Of a stretch of 64,000 bases of DNA, positions 50,401 through 62,400 are shown in pieces. The stretch lies in contig OV121088.1 of the NCBI GenBank assembly GCA_921293015.1, positions 16,219,645-16,283,644 of the forward strand, given 5' to 3'. A program made the translations under genes and the position numbers. Origin of the DNA: Phorcus lineatus (Eukaryota; Mollusca; Gastropoda; Trochida; Trochidae). Under the pieces are notes generated by a model, which saw nothing but the letters and a program-made list of their open reading frames with translations, ran no database searches and had not been told where the DNA came from. Each line of letters starts with the position of its first letter. Position 1 is the first letter of the stretch.

Positions 50401-53400
50401 ATAATGACTCCGAATGTCCAAAACTACTAAAGCTGGCAAGAAAAATGTCAATGGAGTGGCTTGAGAGTCAATTATTCTGACTTCAGAGTAAATCAGCTGA
50501 TTTCGGTCCAAATATACATTGTAACTGCCTAAAATGTAGCAACAGTCATAACACATTGTAACATTACTTACATAAACGCCTCCCGAATTTTAATTGTTGG
50601 CTTTACATCTGCATTATTTTCAAAAGTTGTTTGTAAAACATAAAATAATGCCTAACATTGGGGTATGCCATGAAATATAAATGATTGAAATTTTGCGAAG
50701 AACATCAGGGTCCTGTTGCACAAAACAAAAAGTTAGCCATAGTGCAATGTTACAGAATGGCACTAAGGTTAACCATAGTTTTGAGTTGCTTTGTGATCCA
50801 TAAAAGAATATACATGTATAAGCTGAAAAACATGCGCACAGACAATGGTGAACCATGATGCACGTGAAAGGGTCCGTGCTTCTGGCTTGTCTCAATATCG
50901 TGCTGAAATATACACATTTGATCAGATACGAGAAGATTAAGATGCCAAGACTCAGCGAAACTAATCGTAACACAGCAACGGACATTACAGGCCGGAGAAA
51001 GTCAATCACCAGTAGACAGTCTCTTCAATGTACATAGAAGTACAATTTCCAAACTGTTGTAGCCTTTGATATTACAGGAAACCCACCGTGAAGTGGTAGA
51101 CCAAGGGCGACAATCCCACATTAGGACGATTCCGCAGAATATTTTCTTCTACGCGGAATCAGACACTGACTTCAACAAACCACGGGTAGGGGTTATATGG
51201 CAGATTTCCGCAAGTTATGAAGATATGAAGAAGGGTGATAAAACATTGTGATAATGTTCGTCAAGATCTGATGATTTGTGTACATATGTGAAGCATAACA
51301 TAACATAACATATTATCGATAGCATAGCATACTACAACTTTCAAAGATAGAATAACCATAGCTCAATATAAGTGAAATAGAATAGCACACAATCATAGGA
51401 AAACTTATACTTATTATAGCAGAACATATCATAACATAATATAGCATAGATGCCATAGCATACCAAGACGTAGCTTAAATAAAATTGAATAGCACAACAA
51501 TAAATATTATATTTCATAGCAAAGCATAGCATATAAGAACACACCGAAAGACAGAGAGTATAACAAAATATAAAGAGTACAATCCAGCATAACGCAGTAC
51601 AGCACAGAGTTATGTCCTTACCATAAATATTTCAGATATCAATCTTTATCATCCAAAACTGCTCCACAGAAGATATTGCTTGTGGAAGATCAAGCGAAAT
51701 CTCTAACAGTAGATTTTAAACAATGCCATGATACAGTCAAGTTCATGACATCACAATTGTTTTAAATCATCAAGTAATGACATCAGAATGCTACGAGGTC
51801 ATAAACATGACGACGTCACTGCTATGACATCATCGCTCTGAGAGTCTTAGTGCAGTGCAGTGTTCAGAAGTATACATTTTTCACGGAATCGAAATGAAAA
51901 ATGATTTTGGATGATAAATAGAATTTAACCCTCGTGTCTTCTGATATCAAATATATGAACACTCGTTGATACAAGTAAAAATATCCCCGGCAAGAATCGG
52001 ATACTTGTACCTTTTATCAACTCATGTTTAAATTAAAATAAAATGCTTCTGATATGTGATACCCATGTTTTTCTACCTGCATCATCATACGTTTGTTACG
52101 GCAATCTAATTGTTTCCATGGTAATCAATTTACACAAAATTTGTAACGGTTTTAACATATAATTATACTCAAGGTGAATTCTGCCACATTCTCCGAAGGC
52201 CATGACATTACATGTATATTTATTTAATTTCAATTGCTCTTGCATAGCGACGTTTGTACCTTTTCAATAACTTGTGGATAGTGAACACCCCATATCTCTG
52301 TTCCATAGGTGACTCTAGGTATAACGACTGTATTAAAAACCTTAAAAGCATCTGTACAAGAAACAATTCCATACCTGCGCTGGTAGCCATAAAACGACAA
52401 TAGAGCCTTAAATAATCAGCCTGGGATGATAAACAACTCTGTGCCCTAGCCCATGATAAGGTGGGAGTAAACACAATACCAAGATATCTATATTTATCAA
52501 CAACCTCAAATATTTTACTTTTATAGTACCACTTTTCACATGACGTAAGAGGACCACCTATCCTGAAAACCATAATTTTAGTTTTATTCAAATTTATTTT
52601 CATTCTTGTTTCATCACAGAACTTTTCAAGTACATTTATTTTTCTTTGTAGCTGAACAGCAGTATCACTAACACTAGACACATCATCCGCAAAGAATATA
52701 GCAACCACATTTGGACAATCTTGAGATATGAAAATACCATTTCTACCGTTCTTCTCAAACATTGAAGATAATTGATTAATGAAAATAATAAATATTATAG
52801 GACTCAAAATGAAGCCTTATCTTGTTCCAATATTACACTAGAAATAATCTGTTATCCCATTTGATGTTCTAACACGAGATGAAAGAGCAGAAATGTACTT
52901 CCTACTTTTCAGAAATTCTATCAAACACCTTGCCAGATAACTATTAATTGCATTAGCTATTCAGAAAGATCTTAACAGCTGTGCTGTCCTTGTACCTGTT
53001 GTAGAGGTAAACGTAAACAATGATATCAGCTTTTCAATGGTACTTCTAAGCTTAAACATATCATTGACTTAAACGCACTGTAAGGTAGTCTTTTTTTTAA
53101 ATAATGAGCAAAACCAGTCTTTGAATCAAGGGTATGAATAAAGATTTGTCTTTACGTATGTCCTGTGTTATCGAGGGTGATTGTGGACGAGTTTCAGTAC
53201 ACCAACCTCAGTGGACCAATCATAGGAATGTCCCTTCTTGCAGATAACGAGAGGACCAATGAGCCCGGTGTACACGTCTTTGACAGGGTTGACAGCAGAG
53301 TGGTATGTGTAGGTGAGGCACGGCTCATCATCTTTGGTTGGGGACGCGCTCTCCCCGACCCGGTATCTGTAAATCACTGTCTCACCTGGTTGGGCGAATT

Positions 53401-56400
53401 TTCCTGTTTTCTGCTTAGCTGAGGTAAATCAAACATTTGACTATGAAACGCATAATGAAAACTGCTACCGCAGACATATACACTATCAAAAAGGGTAGGG
53501 GATTTTTCACTTTGCATGATTTGTTTTATTGAAAACAAATGATTATCCAGGAGAGCACTAATTATTCTTCGAGAGAAATCTTTTTCAGTAAACATTAATG
53601 CCCAAACACAGCACAGTACTACCGGGACAACATCTTGGCAGCCCATGTTTTGTCAATTGTTCGGTGTCATGGCCGCCGTTTCATCTTCCAAGATGATAAC
53701 ACCAGATGTAACAGGGCTAGGATATTACTGGATACCGATCAGATACCTCCAACATCAGAATATCAACAGATTACCTTGGCTCGAATTAAAGCAGGTCGCC
53801 CATCACCCAAGCCCGGACAGCGCTTATGGCGAAGTCAATAATGACGCACCACTCACCGAGAACATGCCTCTGTATCGCAAGAAGAGTGAAATAATCTCAA
53901 TCGAAATGACTTGCGACGCCACATAAGGAATATGCCATGTCTGGGTCGTGCCTGTTTGCCCAATATAGTCTGACATGGTTTTTTACCATATGGTAAATTT
54001 GCAGATTAACCATTGGAGGTCTATGCCACGGTATGTCATTGTGTCTTTGACATGCCGAATGTATGTAATAAAATGCCCTTAGCATATTTTTATATTTTGT
54101 TCCGTTCTCGCCTGCACACGCTGCCTCTTGTAAGCCACCATAAGCCAGTAGTATAATTTTTAAATAACAAAAGATAAAAAAGTACATTTTCTTGCAAAAA
54201 TAAAACAGACAATCAGTTTACTCGTTAAAAGTAATCCGGTTTTTCCGGTTCTAATAAACATCCGTTTTATCCCGTAAGTTTGTGAGTAGTGATTATAATT
54301 CCTATTAACTGGACATATTTGATTTGACTAGTCTCCATGACCTGCTCACTTAGGCCTTGTTGCTGTGCGAAAAATCATGGTTTGAGTGCAGCGCCCTCTT
54401 CAGTGGTAACTTACTTTTATTAAGTGAACACAAAGTTCTGTCAAAGTAATCAAGTGACTTGATTTTAACTGAATATATTTCAAGACGTGTTACCCTGAGC
54501 TAGAGAAGTCGTACAACGAGTCAAGGCATGTACAAGGAATTTTTTAAACATCACGCATTCATTCGTGACTTACTGATGGGATCGTCAGTAACGAATCCTT
54601 CTTCTTCTTTTGGGAACACCAGTCCGTGCACATAGACTGAGTAGTCCCGATCAGCATTGTTTCTGAACACGATCTCGATTGTGTCTCCAACTTCTGCTTT
54701 AATAGGAGGACCGAGAAATCCAAAATGTACCTTAGTGGGATAAAAGAAGAGGTTTGAAGAAGTTAATTATATTCCATCCTGCTAAATCAGCGTATATGAA
54801 TCTGCTCTCGCTCCCTCCTAATATAGCTCCTGATCTCTTTCGGGCTAAATCCCTCGTATGGATTGATATTCGTGGCTATGCTCACCTGTTATTTTTTCAG
54901 CAAATGAAAGGTTGTTAATTTAGGAGCTTGAACTCAACGGATTTTTCCATCCGGGTTGTGCTGTTGCTGAATACGAGTCGTCTCATTGTCTGGTTAGATA
55001 GCTAGCAATACGAGGGTTTTTGCTTGAAAGAGATCAGGGTATTAAAAAGGAGCAAAAGCGGATTCATTTATGCCGATTTAGCAGAATGATTATGTTCGTG
55101 TTACAATTACGTATGTATGTCCAAGAACGTGATTCAAGATCCTGATATCTATCAAGGCATGATACACGGTGTTCCGATTTCCAGGTATTGAATTAGTATT
55201 TCAAGCACATTTCTCCGGGTAATCCAAGTTAAGAACCATGTATAACGTTAGTAAAAGGAAGCTTCCAAAAGGGTTTCTTATAAAACATATTGATATATAT
55301 ATCTTAGCACAACGAGAGAGCATTACTTAAATGCTCTGATCGGTTAGCAACGAAATATAATATTCGGATAATAACTTCATGATAACATTTATCGTATGAA
55401 AAATAAATACGTCCCTTTGATGTCGTGTGTACATGAACGAACAAGAAAATGTTCGTTTGACTAAGTCGATTCTTAAATATCGATAATTAATCATAGTTAC
55501 CTCATCAGGCCCTCTTGGCTTCCTTTGAGTGAAAGACGCGTCAGTATACTCGATGTATAATGCTTTTATATATTTCCCACCAATCCTGTTAGGTCCAGAA
55601 GCAAAGTAGAACGCCGATGAACTGGATAAAGATGAGCAAAGGTTGAAGAAAATTAACATGGTAAATTACACGGTCTCGTCATCATTCGTAAAAGTTAATA
55701 CAGGTTTGTTTGCAAATGTTGTGTTATATTCAAAGTTTACATCTGTAAGTAGTATTGCGGCACTTGCATTTTTATTTAACGTCGCAGTATAATTTAATAA
55801 TGTTTGTTTCGTAAGAATCATATAATATATACTGAATGTTCCTTTCTGTTTTTGTAATACATGAAAGCAGTCTGATTAAAATCGACCATGTTCCGAAGAA
55901 TAAAAGTTTCAAAATATTGACTTTACCGAGATTCGAACTCTATATGTGTGGGCTATCCTCTCCACTAGGTCTGACCGCAGCCTATTGTAGCGCACGTGCT
56001 GACACCAGTTTAGCGCATACAAAACCTAGTCATTAGCGAACCAATCGCATCATCGCGTTTAAAATAAGGATAGCAGAAGTCAATGTTAACGAATGGTGAA
56101 TGAGAGTTACTTGCCCCTAGCTACTGATACCGAATGCTTTTGCCGCACGCATTGTGATTGGTTAGCTGTGTTTACGTAAGAACGTGCGCTACAGTAGGCT
56201 GCGGTCAGACCTAGTGGAGAAGATAGCCCACACATATAGAGTTCGAATCTCGGTAAAGTCAATATTTTGAAACTTTTATTCTTCGGAACATGGTCGATTT
56301 TAATCAGACTGTACATGAAAGTAGAGTTGGCAATTTGGTAGTACCTTGAAACCCTTATGTCTTAAATAGGTTGATGAACATGAGCTGAATTTGATTTATT

Positions 56401-59400
56401 TTTAACCAGGTGCATACTTTTAAGCTAATTCCACAAATGACTGTAACGAGTATCGGAACATTTTTAATTCCAGGTGCTTGGTGATAAAACCAGTGAATGG
56501 TTCAACTGCTTGTTGCAGTCTGTCGATTACAGATTAACCCCGGATTAATCCCGGTTTTTAAAATCGTAGAATAACACAGGAATAATGTTATATTAACAAC
56601 GTCCTCATGATATGACAGGCATTTTCAGACTGAGAATTGTCAGTTTATCAGGAGAAAATGTACTGTATTTGGGAAAAATTTCTTCGACACACACCTATTA
56701 GGCTCAAGCAGTGATCCTCCATTAAACAGATTTTTGCCAGATGGGCCATAATCCCATTCGACCTTTTCAGCTGCAATATAGTATCGTCTCAGTCTGCCTG
56801 TACGATGGTAGATGTTGTTGACACTGTGTATGGAGTTGAAGTAGTAGCTATTCCTTCTTGCAGGCAGGACATGCAGGAATGCTTGCTGGCCAGCTGGAAA
56901 TGGAGAGCACAGTGCCGGATTGATTAAGATTTATTAAGAAAATGTCAGTCTTGTTGCCACAAAACAAGTTGAATATAGTTTGCCTCGGTTAATCCGATGC
57001 ATTATACAACATCTTACAAAAGCCACGCCATTCTTCTTCACTCCATAAAGACTTAAATCGAGTGATTCTAGTGCAGCGACTCATTACCTTTACATAGCAA
57101 CATCTAGAAGTCTCAGAAATAAGGAGTTCATGGACCGGTATTGCGATATGCTTTATGTCAGTTCAAATAAAATGATTTCACATGTGAATCGCAGTTTTAA
57201 AAGGGGATGTATCATTATATCTTAACAATACGTTGCATGTTTATATTGTCATAGTATGTTTATTTTGAGAAATTAAAACAACCTTTAACGATATATAAAT
57301 GTACGAATTGAACGTTTAAGTTTGTGAAACAAAACGTGATAGGGACATTTCGTATTCACAAAAACATTGCATGATATAAATCTTTATATTACATTCCTAT
57401 TAGACTCTTTGAATAAATTAATTGTTAATGCTAGACATTTATTGTATATAAGTTTAATTCATAGACGTTTTGTCTATCTCTAAGACACGATCAATATGAT
57501 ATTTTACGAACGCTTTGTTCGATATGAATGAGTGATCATTTTAACCAAAAACCCGTCTTGGTATAACAAACATCTTAATTTTGTCATGGCTTACATACTA
57601 AAACTGTCCGTTTGATTTATTTACTCTTACGACTAAATTGAGTTTGTATTTCATTGTCTATGTACATGTAATCTTTCAAGTCAATCGATGGGTTGATTTC
57701 GTAGATCCGTCGTCACAATTGCCACTATTTTATGGAAATAAAGTTTCAAATGATCCATATGTGTAAAATAATGGTTGTAGTTGAAACAGCCTGAACTATC
57801 AGCGTTTCTATTCAGCGAATTTTCCTCAATCAAAACCACCAATGTTGCACGTTGGAAATAGTCTGTGATATTTCAACGGGTGCTCTTGTCAAGTCTATCG
57901 CAATAATTGGAAGTTGATGACCCTCGATTGAGTTGATTATAAAACTAATATACTTGTGAGTCAAACGCCTCACTTTATCACACGAAAACAAAATCATCAT
58001 TATGCAAAAGGACACGCACGTCCTGTAGCCTAGCTATTAGTGTCATGTCAGCCACAGTAATGTAACTTACGTCAATAGACTGAGTGAGTTGGGGTTTAAC
58101 GTGCTTTGAACAATATTTCAGTTATTAAACACGTGGATGACAAGCATCCAAAAGAGAGTGGACAGACAAGGGAGAAAGGAATCGAAAGGATGAGGGAAAA
58201 GACATTAGAAACTGTCCTTATAATTGATTTAAACAAATTTATTCAGAGAAAGGATTGGGTACAAGTTATCCAACTTAATGAAACCCTCTCCTATGTACAG
58301 AACTGACATATATAAAGTATAACATAATACATAATACATGAATATATACAAAGAAGAAGAAATACATATATACAAAAGAGCGAACAAAGAAAAATAGTTA
58401 AAATATAATTGATATTATAATTAACTCACAGTTGTATGACACTTATATACGATATTTAAGGCCTAAATGACAGATTCAAGAAAATTTGGCAAACAATGAC
58501 AAAAACTGGGCTAACTCAAAACAAAATCTCTCCAAATTCGCAGACACAAATTTGGAGAAAAGTTATCTCTGCTACACAATCATAATATTTCATATTTAAA
58601 TGAAATGTTACTCGCGACAGTAAGTTTGGAAGAGGTTGATTAATAAAAATGTACTTTATCAAATTTTACTATATTGATCGCCAGTTACAACATCTTAGTC
58701 TGCGGAGGCGGCTCTCGAGCCATCCAAAGGACATCGGACCTGTAGTTTGGCCAATAAAAATGTACTAAATAAAATTCATTTATTTACATACCGTCATACC
58801 AATCAGCAATTCGAGAAGCCAGCAGCCATCTGCCTGGATATTCAGCTACCATAAAAGCTGATCTTACGTGTGCCTGCCAGAAGTTGATGGTGTCCTTTCT
58901 TAAAAAACAATTTTAATCTTTACTCAGGTATATATTTACGCCTCCTTGCTTCTAAAAAATATATAAATCAAATTGATAACAAACAATAATTTCTTTGACA
59001 TAAACGGAATGGATTGCGGTTCATAAAAATTGACAAACATTTTACATACATGTCATATATTTTAGTGTTTTGTCTTGAAGTGGATATTTTTCAGTAGTGG
59101 AAATTGTCATTGAGATGTATGCAATTTCATGAATGCGGTTAAGTGTTTAGACTAGTCCTACATATAGATATTACATCTATGTTAAACAATTGACAATTTT
59201 GAAAAATCACACTAAAACCTAGTGCTATATTTTAATGATATGCATACATAAATTGTCATACTTTTATGATTGTTTTGAAGCAATGTCTGTCAATTGATAT
59301 GGGCTGGCACTGAACAATATTACAGTCTATGCTATACTTTTTTTATCTTTCATTCTTGAAACTCCATCGAATGCTTTGTCGTAGAGTTTGACCATCTAAA

Positions 59401-62400
59401 TAAGCTGGCACCTAACAATAAATAAACTTTAAAAAAAATAATCTGATCATTGCTGTCAGCTACCATGTATTAGTCTAAAAGAAATTCGCAACAGTACAGA
59501 CATTTGATGTTATTGATATCTCACTTTTCACACATCAGGGACAATTTTCTAAAAACATATTTGACTAATTTGCTGACAGTTTCGAGAACATTCACAAAAT
59601 ATTGCTTTCCTTTTTATGTAAACTGGAGGGCAAAAGAAACGCTACTACTAATACGAAAAAAATCAAACTCAGATTCAAACCCAATCGCATGAAAACACAT
59701 CGCAAAATACAAAACATAAATACTACAATGATTGTTTCATATTTAACTGTGGTATCAAACACATGCTTTTCCCAAATTTTGTCAAATTATGGTTTCACCT
59801 TTTTCACGCAAAGCAAAATAGCCCCATGCTCGTATTGGTTGTCAGAAACCCACTTTGTAAAAGAAACACTTGAAGAATAACAGGATTGACTTTAAAACAA
59901 TGTGAGCGAGCATGCGGGATGATTGAAATGGGAGCCACCTACACCCATGTTGCAAGAACGCTTGGCTGTCACCGTACAACTGTCACAAGACTAATGCAAC
60001 GTTATCGTCATTCGGGACAGACCTCAGACAGACCAAGATCAGGCCGACCGAGAGTCACAACCCACCAGGACGACCAATATCTGGGCACGTTACATCGCAG
60101 AAACGGCTTCCTGATAGTGACGTCATCGGGTAAGCAGAAGCACAGTGGCCAGATGTCTAAGGTCCAATGGCATCAGGGCATAAAGACCGTTCCGGAGATA
60201 GCTGTTGACAGCCGAACATCGCCAACGAAGACTGAGATGGGCGAGGGCGTTGGCAGAGGGTGCTTTTCTCTGACGAAAGTCGGTTCTGTCTCTTCAAAGT
60301 AGATGGAAGAGTAGGTGTCTACCGCCGTCGGGGAGAGAGAACCGCACCTTGTTGCGTTTAGGATGTGGTGCCCTACGGAAGAGGAAGTGTCATGGTTTTG
60401 GGACATTCTTCATCCCGTCGTCTGTCCCTTTCTTCGACAACAGGCATAAGGTGTGATCTTTCAACCAGACAATGCCCGATCGCACACACCTGGAGATATT
60501 CAAAACTTCCTTGCAACACACATCGACGTTTTGCCGTGGCCAACATGCTCGCGTGACATGTCACCGATCGAACATCTTTGGGACGCTTTGGATCGTCGTA
60601 TTCGTCAAGGACGTGTCAAAGACGACCACCTCAAGATAACCGCCAGCAACTTGCTCAAGCTCTCCAAGAAGAATGGCAGCGCATTCCGCGTTATGACGTC
60701 AGACGTTTGATTTCCTCTATGCGTCGGAGGGTTAATGCGTGTATTGTGGCAAGGGGAGGCCATACAAGTTATTAATGGGAGCTGTTTTCAACCCACTGAA
60801 CATGGATTTCCCTGGACTGGGATCAGTCATGACAGTGAACTTAGACTTTTTGACCCCCAAGCCAATATCAGAGACTGTGCCGTTGATACCGGAAGCTGAT
60901 TTGTTGCATTTATTTTATGAATATGATATCGTCACATATTCTTGTTGAATAAACATTTTGTTTTCTTAATTTCACTTTTGTATTTATTCTGCAATCTAGA
61001 TTTAAATACATGGTAGCGTTTCTTTTGCCCGTGAGTTTAATTGATATAATTGTAGAATTGTTACGCACCTGTGATTATTTTCTAGAAGCGTCTGGCCATT
61101 TATATGGGCTGCCAGGATGAACTCATGAAGAGACATAAAGTGAAAGACGACCTTTTCTCCAGCGTGAACAACCAACCCTGGAAGGTTACCGTAAATGTAG
61201 CCGTTGATGTTAACCATGTTGTTAGAGGTTCGGAATGCGGCATTCCCTGTTTGAAGAAGTTCTTGACACGCCGTAACATTCTGACAGTTCTGTAGACTAG
61301 CATTGATACACCAGCCTTCCTGCTCATTGATAAAATCTTGGTAGATGACAAATTCTTTGTCAACGTCTCTTCGTCGCCCCTTATCATCTAGTACACCTAA
61401 AACGATTTATTAGTATTTGACAGTGATTCGCAGGACCAGCATATGCGCTGATTAAGTTAAAGGAACCTCATTCCATTATAAACATTTTAACAGAGATAAT
61501 CAGATATTTTGGTATTAAGACCTTCAGTGATTATTTTTATAGTCTAAGATCATTGGACAAAATTCTTCCCCGCGAGGCATGAATATATATATGCTCAAAT
61601 ATGTTCAACGTACTTCTACTTAAATGTGTCAGATCTTCAATTAACTCAGGTAAACTCTAACAAATTAAAACAACAATTTGCAAAGCCATGCAGCTAGGCT
61701 TAAGTTAACCTGTGGCGGAAACTGGCGAGAATTGATGACGGGGCGATGTTGTGCTTTCGAAATAAGCGAATTCAATAAACAAAGATTTGAAAATGTTTTT
61801 AAAGGTGCCATTTCGTTTCTAAAAACAATGACTCAAATGAAAACTATGATGACGTCATACTTGTGAAAGAAAAAACATACCTTTTTTACAGGTGAAAAAC
61901 ATCCCGACCAGACCCGTAACGATATCCATGGGAGCCATCCGATGCGAATGGTAGGCCCATCCAAGACAGTTGTCGTCCTCAGCAGTAGGCGCAAATGTTT
62001 CCCTGACAACCCATTCGTACGTGTAAACTTGTCCGGGAGGAACTCCGTCATCCAGTTTGTCGGCGGGCCCTGTATTGTCTTCGTACAGAGCACCTACAGA
62101 TATGTTTTGGAAGATTTATTAACTTGAATCAAATTAGGATAGGTTTCTAATTACACTTATGAAAAATGTTAAATATAATGTTATCATTAAGAGAAACACA
62201 AATTACCAAAAATACTGACATTAATTTTGTGTATTTTATAAGTTATTAATTGTCTACGCTTACTCGTACTAGAAAATTTTTCTCTGAAATACTAAAATCT
62301 TGCGACAGTTAAATTAAGACTATTACTAGTTCTCCTCGGTACCGTTACAAAAATAACAATGATACATACCTTCAGCATTCTTCAAGTAAAAGACGCCGTG

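Noticed and set aside
53165-53422. Plus-strand 85-codon ORF
   Set aside because: It is the shadow of multicopper oxidase exon 9 on the other strand.
55836-56316. Two almost identical small proteins on opposite strands
   Set aside because: They are the two arms of the foldback MITE read in mirror image.
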